From: Oscillospiraceae bacterium
GTDB lineage: Bacteria > Bacillota > Clostridia > Oscillospirales > Ruminococcaceae
Direction: 5' to 3'
Assembly: GCA_018434245.1 (NCBI GenBank)
Contig: JAHDPQ010000074.1
Location: forward strand, 1-42,465
Length of the DNA stretch: 42,465 nucleotides
The notes below the pieces were generated by a model. That model made no database searches. It worked only from the letters and a program-made list of their open reading frames with translations, and was not told the origin of the DNA. The first letter of the stretch is position 1; every line of letters begins with the position of its first letter. Positions 16,527-26,055 of this stretch are shown piece by piece. The position numbers were made by a program, and so were the translations under genes.

Positions 16527-17414
16527 ATGACCCGATCTGCCTTTGTTTCCATTGTAGGACGCCCCAATGTGGGAAAATCCACCCTGCTCAACGCCTTGGT
16601 GGGCGAGCATGTGGCCATTGTCTCCCCCAAGCCCCAAACCACCCGCACCCGTATCACCGGGATTCTCACCCGGGGGGAGGATCAGTTTGTGTTTATCGAC
16701 ACCCCCGGCATGCACACCCCCCGCACCAAGCTGGGGGAGTATATGGTGTATCAGGTAAACGAGGGAATGGCCGATGTGGATGTGGCCCTGCTGGTCACCG
16801 AGCCCACGGGGGAAATCCATCCGGTGGAAACTGCCCTGCTGGAGCGGCTGCATCAGAACAAAACTCCGGTGCTGCTGGTTCCCAACAAGATCGACACTCT
16901 GCCCCAAAAAGAGCAGATGATGGAAAAGATGGCCGCCTTTGCCGCCCTCTACGAATTCGCCCATGTGGTTCCCATCAGCGCCTTCAAGGGGGATGGGGTG
17001 GAGATTCTGCTCAGGGAACTGGCTGCCTTTGCCCAGCCCGGCCCCCACTACTTTGACGCCGATGCCTACACCGAGCAGCCTGAGCGGGTGATTGTGGCGG
17101 AGTTGGTGCGGGAAAAGCTGCTGATTAACCTGCGGGAAGAAATCCCCCATGGCGTAGCGGTGGTGGTGGAGCAGATGAAGGAGCGGGAAAACAGCCCCAT
17201 CATCGACTTAATCGTCACCATCTACTGCGAGAAGGACACCCACAAGGGCATTATCATCGGTGCAAAAGGAGAAACCCTCAAGAAGGTGGGCGTTCAGGCC
17301 CGCAGAGACATCGAGGGCTTTTTGCAGACTAAGGTAAACCTTCAGTGTTGGGTCAAGGTCCGCAAGGATTGGCGCAACCGGGAAGGCACCCTACGGGAAC
17401 TGGGATTCCGGTAA
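16527..17414 (+). CDS. era: GTPase Era
   Basis: A 295-residue ribosome-assembly GTPase at the normal Era length. It binds the 3' end of 16S rRNA and aids maturation of the small subunit. GTPase motifs are GRPNVGKS (11-18), DTPGMH, and NKID (near 128-131). The C-terminal KH domain shows GIIIGAKGETLKKVG (about 243-257). It is last in the cluster with rlmH and bioY and is followed by a terminator. The start ATG lies after AAAAGGA. Confidence 0.97.
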   Translation: MTRSAFVSIVGRPNVGKSTLLNALVGEHVAIVSPKPQTTRTRITGILTRGEDQFVFIDTPGMHTPRTKLGEYMVYQVNEGMADVDVALLVTEPTGEIHPVETALLERLHQNKTPVLLVPNKIDTLPQKEQMMEKMAAFAALYEFAHVVPISAFKGDGVEILLRELAAFAQPGPHYFDADAYTEQPERVIVAELVREKLLINLREEIPHGVAVVVEQMKERENSPIIDLIVTIYCEKDTHKGIIIGAKGETLKKVGVQARRDIEGFLQTKVNLQCWVKVRKDWRNREGTLRELGFR

Positions 17415-17514
17415 GGGGGAGAAGTGCCCGTCAGCTTTGCCCCCCTGTAATGATGGATACGCCTCCGGCGATGAGTGAATCTAGGTAAAGGATCGCTTAT
17501 CATACAAAGAAACA

Positions 17515-17542
17515 AAAAGCCGCCTGACACAAGGCGGCTTTT
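17515..17542. terminator. Bidirectional terminator between convergent era and ribulokinase genes
   Basis: An 11-bp perfect stem (AAAAGCCGCCT with AGGCGGCTTTT) around a 6-base loop, giving T-runs on both strands. It lies 7 bases from the kinase stop. Confidence 0.85.
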
Positions 17543-17549
17543 GTGCTGT

Positions 17550-19205
17550 TTAGGCAAGTGACGGCTGGCTCTTGTGGCGCAGGGATTTGAGCAGGTGCAT
17601 CAATTGAGAATGCTCTTTCCCAAAATAATCGTGAAGCAGCATATATTGCTCAAAAAGCTGATCGTAGATCGCCACATGTTCAGGGTTGGGGATATACTTA
17701 GTCTGTCCGGTCCGGCCTACCCGTCTGACAATGTCATAAATATCTTCCTGCTGCCCGGCAGCGGCTAATCCCAGAATGGCGGCGCCCAGTGCACCCGACT
17801 GATTGGAATCTACAATGGTGATTTCCCGATTACAGATATCGGCGTAAATCTGCATGGCAAAAGGATCCTTTCGCGCAATTCCACCGCCGGCGTACAATTC
17901 GTCCACCGGGACACCGGCCGATGTAAAGGCCTCGATGATATTGCGGGTACCGTAGGCTGTAGCCTCGATCAGGGCACGGTAGATATCCTCGGGCTTTGTA
18001 GAAAGATTCATGCCGATCATCGCGCCGGACAGATCAAAGTCCATCAAGGTGGAGCGGGCTCCGTTCCACCAGTCCAGTGCCACCAGACCGCTTTCTCCCG
18101 GTTGCTTGGCCGAAGTCTTTTCCCGGAGCAATTGGTGGGGGTTGAGTCCCCGCTCCCCTGCCTCCTTGGCATAGGACTGGGGAAGGCAGTTGTCAATAAA
18201 CCAGGAAAAATGGTCGCCCACACAGCTCTGCCCTGCCTCATATGCGTACAAGCCAGGTAAGATGCCATCCCGAACAATGCCACAGGTACCGGGGACTCCC
18301 TTTTCTTCACGGCTCATCAGCAGATGGCAGGAGGATGTGCCCATTGCTATCAGCATCTTGCCGGGTCCGTCAATACCACAGGCCGGAACCGAAGCGTGGG
18401 CGTCGATAATCCCCACGGCAACAGCGGTACCGGTACAAAGCCCACAGCGCCGGGCCATGGCTTCGGTGACAAAGCCTGCTCTTTGCCCCAAGGGAAAAAT
18501 ATCCGTTAGAAGCTTATCTGCAAAATGTTCGAAGTATGGATCTAAAGCTTTAAAAAACTCGGAGGAAGGATACCCCTCGCCGTACCGCCATTGGGCCTTG
18601 TAGCCGGCATTGCAGGCACTGGCCGCAGGGGAACCGCAGAGCTGCCAGACAATCCAGTCGCCTCCCTCTATGAACAGATCCATGGCCCGGTACACTTCGG
18701 GAGCCTCCGAAAGAATCTGCAACGCTTTGGGAATCGCCCATTCGCTGGAAATTTTCCCGCCATAATAGGGCAGCCAGCTTTCCCCGCGCTGGGACGCCAC
18801 CTCATTAAAGCGGTCGGCACAGTATTGGGCCGCGTGATGCTTCCACAGCTTCGGGTAGGCGTGGGGAATGTTTTGATATTCGGGCAGCATACACAAAGGC
18901 GTTCCATCTTTTAATACCGGCAGGACGGTACAGGAGGTAAAGTCGATCCCAATTCCCGCGATATCCTCCCCCTGTAGCCCCGCCTGTTTGGTCGCATCTA
19001 ATACCGTATGCTCCAGACACAGCAAATAGTCGCCGGGGTGCTGTAAGGCCCAATCTACTCCCAGCTGTGCTCCGCCGGGCAGTTGGGTTTCCATTACACC
19101 GTGGGGGTATTCCATCACACTTTCGGCCAGTTCATTGCCATGCTCATCGATGACAATGGCACGGGCGGACAAGGTGCCAAAGTCCACACCGATTGCGTAT
19201 TTCAA
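17550..19205 (-). CDS. araB: Ribulokinase-like FGGY carbohydrate kinase
   Basis: About 551 residues, FGGY family, closest in pattern to AraB, which phosphorylates ribulose (L- and D-forms) at O5 with ATP. The N-terminal phosphate motif AIGVDFGTLSARAIVID, the substrate-side GIGIDFTSCTVLPV, GIIDAHASVPACG and the ATP-side ELYAGGGIARKDPF and SGALGAAILG are visible. It is the last gene of the catabolic cluster and follows an L-fucose-isomerase-family gene. FucI enzymes also convert D-arabinose to D-ribulose, so D-ribulose or L-fuculose is a plausible substrate (inference). The start is unclear: GTG at 19211 sits too close to AGAGAGGTGA, so TTG at 19205 is preferred. Confidence 0.85.
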   Translation of the reverse strand: MKYAIGVDFGTLSARAIVIDEHGNELAESVMEYPHGVMETQLPGGAQLGVDWALQHPGDYLLCLEHTVLDATKQAGLQGEDIAGIGIDFTSCTVLPVLKDGTPLCMLPEYQNIPHAYPKLWKHHAAQYCADRFNEVASQRGESWLPYYGGKISSEWAIPKALQILSEAPEVYRAMDLFIEGGDWIVWQLCGSPAASACNAGYKAQWRYGEGYPSSEFFKALDPYFEHFADKLLTDIFPLGQRAGFVTEAMARRCGLCTGTAVAVGIIDAHASVPACGIDGPGKMLIAMGTSSCHLLMSREEKGVPGTCGIVRDGILPGLYAYEAGQSCVGDHFSWFIDNCLPQSYAKEAGERGLNPHQLLREKTSAKQPGESGLVALDWWNGARSTLMDFDLSGAMIGMNLSTKPEDIYRALIEATAYGTRNIIEAFTSAGVPVDELYAGGGIARKDPFAMQIYADICNREITIVDSNQSGALGAAILGLAAAGQQEDIYDIVRRVGRTGQTKYIPNPEHVAIYDQLFEQYMLLHDYFGKEHSQLMHLLKSLRHKSQPSLA

Positions 19206-19262
19206 ACGCACTCACCTCTCTCAATCAGCGCAAAGCGGCTGGGTGCGCTGCTTTTTGTCATA

Positions 19263-21026
19263 TTATTTGTAAAGGGGCCCATAATGTTTGCAGGCCCGGT
19301 AATCGGCGCCCTCTGCATCGGCGGTTCCAAAGGCGCCCCAGGCATGGGGGCGGAACACCTCGTCCTCGGGAAGATTGTGGAGAGACACCGGAATGCGCAG
19401 CATGGAGGCCAAAGTGGCAACGTCCGCACCCACGTGCCCATGGGCAAAGGCTGCATGATTGGAGCCCCAGGCAGACATGATGCCGTAGACGCTGGAGCAA
19501 GGGCTACCCTGGGTCAGGCGGGGGGTAAACCAAGTGGTGGGCCAGGTGGGATCGGTGCGGTCGTCCAGAACGCGGTGCACCTCATCGGGTAGCACAATGC
19601 TTTGACCTTCCACAATTTGAAGAGTAGGCCCAACACCGCCAATGAGATTTAAACGGATCATGGTGAGGGGCATTTCCGCCAGAGTTTTAAAGTGGGAGGA
19701 AAATCCACCGCCGGGGAAGTAGCCCAGATCTGCCGGGCACCAATCAGTAGCGGCAAGACAGGCATCCATATCTTCTGCCGTCATATCCCACCATTGCTTC
19801 ATTACCCCTTTGCCGCCTTCATCCTTAGAGGCACCGGTTGCATCCAGAGCGGCAGAGCCGGAGTTGATCATGTGGATAAAGCCGTGCTGGGCGCTACCCG
19901 AAGGAGACCACCCGGTCACTCGATGGACAGACTCGGGGCTCCAGTAGGTACGCACATCGGCAAAAAGACTGGCTTTGCCAGTGAGCAGATGGGCAAATAG
20001 CATGCTCATGCCGTTGGAAGAGTCATTTTCGGTGGCCAGAATAACGGGCTGGCGCTTGCCGCTCCAGTCAAAGCTGGTGTTGAGCGTGGCTTCGCAGAAG
20101 TCAGCGTTAGGCATCCAGTCGCTCCACATACGCTGCCCCTGAAAGCCGCCCAGAATGGCGTTCCGGCCAAGGGCCTCCTCGGGATATTCCTCTGCCAGCG
20201 CTTCGTTCCCCAGCATAATATCCCGGATAATCATGGTCATCTTGACCACTATAGCCAGCTCTTTATCCTTTTGGGCTCGGGTGTGTTGCAGCTCGGGCGG
20301 GTTTTTATCAAAGCCCTCTTTGCAGTTTTTCTTGGTCCACTCATAGGCTGTTTGAAACTCTACGTGATCATATAAATCCAGCTTGAGCCGGCGGCCTACC
20401 TCGCTCATATCTACCCACTCGGCCCGGATGCCAAAGTATTCCTGCATGATCTGAGGGTCCAAGAAGGAGCCGGCGATTCCCATGCTTACGCCACCGATTC
20501 CCACATATGCCTTACCCCGCATGGCTCCCACCACCACGGCGCAGCGGCCGAAGCGGAGAATCTTCTCGGACACATCCTCGGGCAGGGAGTTATCCTCCAC
20601 GTCCTGCACATCCCGGCCATAGATGGAAAATGCAGGAAGCCCCCGCTGATTGTGAGCGCTCATGACGGCAGCCAGATAGACCGCGCCGGGACGCTCGGTT
20701 CCGTTGAATCCCCACACCGCTTTGATGGTGAGAGGGTCCAGATCCATGGTTTCGCTTCCGTAACACCAGCAGGGAGTGACGCTCAAGGTGGCGCATACAT
20801 CTTGCCGGGCGAACTGGGCGGCACACCGTGCAGCCTCCTCGCCGCCGCCAATGGTGCAGTCGGAAATGACCACCTGCACCGGAGTACCGTCGGCATAGGT
20901 TAGGTTTTGCTCCAGCAGTTCCTTGGCCTTGCGGGCCATGCTCATGGTTTTGGCTTCCAGCCCGCTGCGCACAGCAGGTCTGCCGTCTATAATCGGACGA
21001 ATTCCGATTTTTGGATATTGCTTCAT
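19263..21026 (-). CDS. fucI: L-fucose isomerase family protein
   Basis: A 587-residue aldose-ketose isomerase from the ATG at 21026 (AGGAGA upstream); E. coli FucI has 591. FucI converts L-fucose to L-fuculose and also D-arabinose to D-ribulose, with a manganese ion. Family stretches are YPKIGIRPIIDGRPAVR at the N-terminus, ILGGFQGQRMWSDWMPNADF, ATENDSSNGM and YGIMSAWGSNHAAFAHGH. Candidate metal ligands by pattern are Glu312, Asp335 and His524; the last sits 63 residues from the C-terminus, as the E. coli ligand His528 does. It lies between the SDR gene and the ribulokinase-like gene. Confidence 0.93.
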   Translation of the reverse strand: MKQYPKIGIRPIIDGRPAVRSGLEAKTMSMARKAKELLEQNLTYADGTPVQVVISDCTIGGGEEAARCAAQFARQDVCATLSVTPCWCYGSETMDLDPLTIKAVWGFNGTERPGAVYLAAVMSAHNQRGLPAFSIYGRDVQDVEDNSLPEDVSEKILRFGRCAVVVGAMRGKAYVGIGGVSMGIAGSFLDPQIMQEYFGIRAEWVDMSEVGRRLKLDLYDHVEFQTAYEWTKKNCKEGFDKNPPELQHTRAQKDKELAIVVKMTMIIRDIMLGNEALAEEYPEEALGRNAILGGFQGQRMWSDWMPNADFCEATLNTSFDWSGKRQPVILATENDSSNGMSMLFAHLLTGKASLFADVRTYWSPESVHRVTGWSPSGSAQHGFIHMINSGSAALDATGASKDEGGKGVMKQWWDMTAEDMDACLAATDWCPADLGYFPGGGFSSHFKTLAEMPLTMIRLNLIGGVGPTLQIVEGQSIVLPDEVHRVLDDRTDPTWPTTWFTPRLTQGSPCSSVYGIMSAWGSNHAAFAHGHVGADVATLASMLRIPVSLHNLPEDEVFRPHAWGAFGTADAEGADYRACKHYGPLYK

Positions 21027-21052
21027 AGCCTTGTTCTCCTTTCCCGACCCGC

Positions 21053-21889
21053 TTACCAAGCGGTCCAGCCACCGTCCATAATCAAATTGGCTCCTGTCAT
21101 ATAGCGGGACGCGTCAGAGGCCAAAAAGACAATGGCGCCGTTGTATTCATCCTCCCGGGCCATCCGGCCAATGGGAATTCGGTTGCAATAATTGGACTGA
21201 AAGTACTCGTCCTGTGTTTCGCGAAAGACCCCGGAAGGGGTAAAGGTGTTGACCCGGATATTCTGCCTGCCCCAGTAGGTAGCCAGATAGCGGGTGAGGT
21301 TGTAGATGCCTGATTTGGCTGCCGAATAAGCCACCGGCTTGATAAAGGGGGTACCGGTCAGCTCCTGCTTGTAGGCATAGATATCCTGTACCGGGGAGAC
21401 CATGCCGTAGATGGAGCCTACATTGATGATGGAGCCGGGCTTTTTTGCTCGAATCATCCGCAGCCCCACCGCCTGACAGCAAAGGAAGGTGCCAGTGAGA
21501 TTGATCTCCACCACCTCCCGAAATACCTCTTCGGGGAAGTGCTCAAAGGGGCCGGAAACCTCGGCAGGCGCACTTGGCTGGGTGTCAATCCCCGCATTGT
21601 TGATCAGTACATCGGGGGCATCTCCAAAATCATGCTCCATTTGATCCAGAGCAAGGTTGATGTCAGCCTTTTTGGAAATATCCACCTGATAAAAGCAAAG
21701 CCGCCCTGATTGACGTTCTTCGGCGGTAAAAAATCCGAAAATTCGATCTTCGGAAATAGAGCGGGCCCAGATCGCAACCTTGGCTCCCCGCTCCCACAGA
21801 GTGCGGGCATATTGAGCACCCAGTTGGCCAAGGCCGCCGGTCACAATACAAATCTTATTCTCTACACTAAAGAGAGGATCGGTAATCAT
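21053..21889 (-). CDS. Short-chain dehydrogenase/reductase (sugar or sugar-acid)
   Basis: A classical SDR of 278 residues from the ATG at 21889, which has AGGAGG eight bases upstream; the open frame extends back to 21916, inside the preceding gene. The nucleotide-binding motif is TGGLGQLG (17-24), with NNAG near 96, catalytic Ser159 in NVGSIYG, and Tyr188/Lys192 in YSAAKSG. The C-terminus (ASRYMTGANLIMDGGWTAW) is typical of sugar-acid and polyol SDRs such as gluconate 5-dehydrogenase or KduD relatives. Its operon partners suggest oxidation or reduction of a sugar or its acid; the exact substrate is unknown. Confidence 0.92.
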   Translation of the reverse strand: MITDPLFSVENKICIVTGGLGQLGAQYARTLWERGAKVAIWARSISEDRIFGFFTAEERQSGRLCFYQVDISKKADINLALDQMEHDFGDAPDVLINNAGIDTQPSAPAEVSGPFEHFPEEVFREVVEINLTGTFLCCQAVGLRMIRAKKPGSIINVGSIYGMVSPVQDIYAYKQELTGTPFIKPVAYSAAKSGIYNLTRYLATYWGRQNIRVNTFTPSGVFRETQDEYFQSNYCNRIPIGRMAREDEYNGAIVFLASDASRYMTGANLIMDGGWTAW

Positions 21890-21908
21890 AGCATGTTCCT
21901 CCTGTTTG

Positions 21909-22933
21909 TTACGCAAGATCGATCAAATACTTCAGAGCCTTGCGGGCCTGCAAATCCCGGTAGGCCTGCGCAATATCCGTAAGGGGTACCGGACAGCTGG
22001 AGTCATACCAGTACTGCGCCTTCAGTGCACCATTTCGGACGCGCTGAATGACCAGATCGTGGGTTTCTCCTTCCTCATAGCCCCTGCAGTAGACGTGAAA
22101 GGAGCTTTTCCCTTGAAAGGGCTGAATGCCGTAGGAGGTTCGCCCGTTACAGCCGTAAACCCCAATCTGACCGTTGGGGTTGAGTAGCGGAAGCACAAGG
22201 TTAATATTTTCGTCAAACCCGATGGCTTCGAGGATGTGATCGATCCCATGGGGGAATGCCAGCTCTAATTGACGGGCCAAGTCGGGGGCTTTGTAGTCGA
22301 TGACACAAAGGGCTTTTGTGGTAAGAGCTTTGGGAAGGCGGGTGGGATTTCCCACCATGACCACCTGTGCTCCCATAAAAATCCCATGACATAGAAAGGC
22401 CAGTGCGTTGGCGCCGGAGCCGGTGAGTAGCACCTATCTCCTCTGTTTATCCCCAAGCGGGTAAAATAGCTTAAGGTTTCCCGCCAGGTGATAAACATGG
22501 GAGCATCCTGCTCCGCAATATCCGATGGGATAATCTGCTGCAGCCGGAACCGTTCCCAATGTTCCGGGGAAATGCCATCCTGCTTCATAGCCTGCCAGTC
22601 GGTTGCGATGCCGTATTGGGTAAAACCTCCCCAGCAAGCTCCAATTCCCAGTTTAGGAAAGGCGGGAGCGCCCACGCGGGAAATTAAATCTCCCTCTCGA
22701 ATACAGGATACCTTACTCCCTACGGCTATCACCCGGCCTACACTTTCATGACCAAGAATAGCGGGGAAGGAGATGGGTTCAGGGTGTTTCCCCTCCATCA
22801 AACGCAGGTCGGTTCCGGCACAGGTCGCCCCATAGGTGAGCTTAACCAATGCCTCGTACTCGCCATATAGCGGGACAGGCAGGGATAGAACCGCATCCTG
22901 CCCCACCACGGCGGCTTTCATCGTCTTCGCCAT
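21909..22933 (-). pseudogene. Zinc-type alcohol/polyol dehydrogenase (MDR) split by a frameshift
   Basis: Two overlapping frames together make one MDR of about 341 residues. The 5' frame (from 22933) carries the GroES-like domain with AGTDLRLMEGKHP, GHESVGRVIAVGSKV and the region up to LGINRGDR. The 3' frame begins exactly there with VLLTGSGANALAFLCHGIFM, the nucleotide-binding fold, and runs to 21909. The join at 22433-22436 reads GATAGGTGCTA, where GATAGGGTGCTA would keep the frame, so one G appears to be missing. Both halves are otherwise intact, which points to a recent mutation or a sequencing error. If intact, it would be a sugar, polyol or aldonate dehydrogenase in this catabolic operon. 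Confidence 0.85.
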
Positions 22934-22975
22934 GCCCGCACCTCTATGGCTGCAAAAGATTGCCGGCAGCCGGCT

Positions 22976-24085
22976 TTACAGAGCGTTTTCACGGATGTTG
23001 TCCATGTTAAGCTCCAGACCCAGACCGGGCTTGTCAGGAATCTCAAGGAATCCGTTTTTGGGCTGGGGCGCATTTAAGTAGACCGAATCCACCACTTCTT
23101 CAAACATTAGCAGCCTTTCCAAGAATAGGGCATTGGGAGCCGCTGCCGCGATATGCATATGCATATGCTCCATGCCGTGAGGCGCGAAGCCCAAGTTCCA
23201 AGCCTGAGAGATGCCCAAAATCTTCAGCAGCTCGGTATAGCCACCGCAGCGGGTGACATCGGCCTGCAGAATATCGGCGGCTCCTGCCAGAACCAAATCC
23301 CGGAAGCCGTAACGGGTGTATTCGTGCTCCCCGGTGGCCAGAGGGATGTCGGTGCCCTGCTTAAAGCGGGCCAGTCCCGGAATATCATCGGCAAAGACCG
23401 GCTCTTCAAAGAGCATGATGTCACACTCTTTGACCCGGTTGGCAAATTGCACCGCCGTTCCGGCCTGCCATACGTTGTTGGCGTCCAGCATGATAGATAT
23501 ATCGGGGCCTACTGCATCGCGGACTGCCTGAATGCGGCGAAGGTCCTCGTTGAGATTGCGTCCGCCATCAACGCCTACCTTGACTTTAATTTTGTCATAC
23601 CCGCGGGACACCATATCCTTGGCTTCGCTCACCAATTCCTCGGTGGTATAGGAAGTCCAGCCACCGCTGGCATAAATGGGAACCTTGTTGTTGTTACCCC
23701 CTAGCAGACGGTACAGGGGAAGACCCAAGATTTTGCCTTTGAGATCCCACAGAGCAATGTCCACGGCACTGTAGGCGCAAAAGGCCAGACCCTTGCGGCC
23801 TACGCCCCGCATGTAATGGAAGTTTTCCTCGTAGAGCGCTTCAGTTTCCATGGGGTTTCTACCTGCCAGCTTGGGAACAATCGCCAGCTTAATGAATTCC
23901 CGGATTGCCTCGCCGCCTACCTCGTGGTAGGTCACACCTATGCCGTGAAGCCCCTGATCAGTCTCCACATCCACCACTACAAAGCCAATGGTCTCTACAT
24001 TGCGGGTAGAATCTGCAAAATTACCCTTTACCTTTGTTTCCATCAGCCAGACATTTATATTTGTTACTTTATGATTGACAGACAT
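22976..24085 (-). CDS. Enolase-superfamily acid-sugar dehydratase (mandelate racemase subgroup)
   Basis: A 369-residue member of the mandelate racemase subgroup of the enolase superfamily. Most such enzymes in catabolic operons dehydrate an aldonate or aldarate to a 2-keto-3-deoxy acid. Expected catalytic elements are visible: the K-x-K pair Lys167/Lys169 in KIKVKVG, metal ligands Asp201 (LDANN), Glu227 (FEEPV) and Glu253 (TGEHE), and the His/Asp dyad Asp276 (QADVTRCGG) with His303 (APHGMEHMHMH). The start follows AGGAGG. Context (TRAP importer, DapA-family aldolase, dehydrogenases) supports a sugar-acid dehydratase. L-fuconate, D-arabinonate, galactarate-type or other acids are all possible; I cannot choose among them. 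Confidence 0.88.
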   Translation of the reverse strand: MSVNHKVTNINVWLMETKVKGNFADSTRNVETIGFVVVDVETDQGLHGIGVTYHEVGGEAIREFIKLAIVPKLAGRNPMETEALYEENFHYMRGVGRKGLAFCAYSAVDIALWDLKGKILGLPLYRLLGGNNNKVPIYASGGWTSYTTEELVSEAKDMVSRGYDKIKVKVGVDGGRNLNEDLRRIQAVRDAVGPDISIMLDANNVWQAGTAVQFANRVKECDIMLFEEPVFADDIPGLARFKQGTDIPLATGEHEYTRYGFRDLVLAGAADILQADVTRCGGYTELLKILGISQAWNLGFAPHGMEHMHMHIAAAAPNALFLERLLMFEEVVDSVYLNAPQPKNGFLEIPDKPGLGLELNMDNIRENAL

Positions 24086-24098
24086 ATGCTTTTACCTC

Positions 24099-25391
24099 CT
24101 ATACATATCCAAGCAGCCTGGGTACCATCAGGGTAATTTGGGGAATAAATGTGATGAGCACTAAAACCACCAGAGAAACTCCCACAAAGGGCCAAATTTC
24201 CCGGTACAGGTCGGTCAGTTTGACCCGGCCTACGTTGGCAGTTACAAACAGCGTCATACCCACCGGGGGCGTGATGAGCCCCACTGTTAGATTGAGGCAG
24301 ACCAACAGCCCAAAATGTAGGGGATCCACACCATAGGCCAGAGCCACCGGCAGCAGAATGGGAACCATAATCAGCAAAGCGGGAGACTGGTCCAAAATCA
24401 TTCCAATCATCAGAAGCAGGATGTTGACAAAGATAAGGAACATAGCTTTGCTATGAATGTATTCCATGCAGAAGGCGATGATTTGCTGGGGAATCTGCAG
24501 GGTGGTAATGGCCCAACCCATGGAGGAGGCTACCGCAATGATAAACAGCACATTGGCCGTTGTTTTGGCCGTGCGGATACAGCAGTTCCAAAATTCCCGC
24601 CAAGTCAGCGTTTTAAGTAGGAACTTAGCGACGACTAAGGCATACAAAACAGCAACAGCGCCGGATTCTGTGGCGGTAAAGATACCAGAAGCAATCCCAC
24701 CCAATATAATTACAGGCAAAAGCAAACAGGGAAGGGTTTCCTTCAGGGCGCCCCATATTTCGCCAAGGGTGGCGCGTTGGCTGCGCTTGGGATGGTTATG
24801 TTTTTTAGCAAGATAATAGCACAATGCCATTTGACAGGCTCCCAGTGCGATTCCCGGAAGTATTCCGCCAAAGAACATGGCGGAAACCGAAACGTTGCCG
24901 GCCACTACGGCATAGATGATCATAATGCCTGAAGGCGGAATAATGGGGCCGATAATGGCCGAAGCAGCGGTAACTGCTGCTGCATAATCCCGGGGGTACC
25001 CGCCTTTTTCCATCATTTCAATTTCGATGGGGCCCAGCCCGCTGGCATCGGCGGTGGCAGAACCGGAGAGCCCCGCAAAAAACATGCTGGCCATGACATT
25101 GACATGAGCCAGTCCGCCGGTGATATGTCCCACCAGACAGTTGCAAAAATGAATGATTTTTTCTGTCAGCTTACCGCTGGACATAATCTCGCTGGCAAGA
25201 ATAAACAAAGGGATACAAAGATAGGTAAAGTTATCCACACCGGAAAAAAGCTTTTGGGGAATAATTAGTATACTTCCGCCCAAAGCGGAAAAGGATGCGA
25301 TGGTGATAAAGCCCATGGCAAAACCAATGGGAACGCCTATGAGTACAACGATCAGAAAACCAACCAACAGTGCCAGCGCCATTATAGCCAT
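24099..25391 (-). CDS. dctM: TRAP transporter large permease subunit
   Basis: A 430-residue DctM-type protein with about 12 hydrophobic segments, the normal size for the large TRAP membrane subunit. Family segments are IGVPIGFAMGF, MFFAGLSGSATADASGLGPIE, IGPIIPPSGIMIIYA and VGLITPPVGMTLFV. It drives sodium-coupled uptake of a carboxylated substrate delivered by the DctP protein. Preceded by AAAGGAGG and located 45 bases after dctQ; the dehydratase gene starts 13 bases after its stop. Confidence 0.96.
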   Translation of the reverse strand: MAIMALALLVGFLIVVLIGVPIGFAMGFITIASFSALGGSILIIPQKLFSGVDNFTYLCIPLFILASEIMSSGKLTEKIIHFCNCLVGHITGGLAHVNVMASMFFAGLSGSATADASGLGPIEIEMMEKGGYPRDYAAAVTAASAIIGPIIPPSGIMIIYAVVAGNVSVSAMFFGGILPGIALGACQMALCYYLAKKHNHPKRSQRATLGEIWGALKETLPCLLLPVIILGGIASGIFTATESGAVAVLYALVVAKFLLKTLTWREFWNCCIRTAKTTANVLFIIAVASSMGWAITTLQIPQQIIAFCMEYIHSKAMFLIFVNILLLMIGMILDQSPALLIMVPILLPVALAYGVDPLHFGLLVCLNLTVGLITPPVGMTLFVTANVGRVKLTDLYREIWPFVGVSLVVLVLITFIPQITLMVPRLLGYV

Positions 25392-25436
25392 GGTTCTACC
25401 TCCTTTGCGCTGCGGAAACCGACTCCAGAAAACTGA

Positions 25437-25988
25437 TTACCCATGCTCTGCTCCTCTCTTGACTCCGGCATTGAAGGGCTCCAGCTCTCCGCAGAGCACG
25501 CCCAGCCATTCGGTCAAAGTTTCGTAAAGCATCCACAGACAACCCACTACCGGAGCGCTATAGAGAAAAATTCCCGGAAGCCTTAGAGTAGAAGATTTAA
25601 AAATGATATTATTTTGGGCTACCTGTACTCCGTAACGGATGGCGACATACAAGAAAACCAGCATAATGATGCGTGTCACATGGTATAGCGCCAACCGGTT
25701 CTGGCCGGAAAGCCTGTCAAAAATCAGATTTACCACCGCGTGGCTACCTTCCTTCAGGCAGATGCCGATGCTGAGATACGCCGCCCAAATAAGGGCGTAG
25801 CGGGCAAATTCCTCGGTAAAGGGAAAGGAGAAGGAGACAAACTTGACGATGACAAACCGATAAAGTACCTGAAACAAAAGTGCCGCGGTGCAAAGAGCGA
25901 TCAAAAGAGCAGCGATCCACTCCAGCACTTTAGTAAAACGTCTGGACAGCCTGTCCATGGCAACATATAACGTACGAACTGCCTGCAT
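25437..25988 (-). CDS. dctQ: TRAP transporter small permease subunit
   Basis: A 183-residue DctQ-type protein with four predicted membrane helices; the first covers about residues 22-45. The family-typical EEFARYALIWAAYLSIGICLKEGSHAVV follows the second helix region (described here by its ends: EEFARYAL to GSHAVV). It bridges the large permease and the binding protein. GGGAGG lies before the start ATG. The order dctP-dctQ-dctM is canonical. Confidence 0.95.
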   Translation of the reverse strand: MQAVRTLYVAMDRLSRRFTKVLEWIAALLIALCTAALLFQVLYRFVIVKFVSFSFPFTEEFARYALIWAAYLSIGICLKEGSHAVVNLIFDRLSGQNRLALYHVTRIIMLVFLYVAIRYGVQVAQNNIIFKSSTLRLPGIFLYSAPVVGCLWMLYETLTEWLGVLCGELEPFNAGVKRGAEHG

Positions 25989-26055
25989 TGCATTTCCTCC
26001 CTAAACCGGACAGGCGGCCTAAAGCCGCTTGCCCGGTGTTTTCAAACACGTGATG

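Noticed and set aside
22425-22440. Programmed ribosomal frameshifting in the alcohol dehydrogenase.
   Set aside because: There is no slippery heptamer or downstream structure, and this enzyme family is not known to use recoding. A lost base explains it better.
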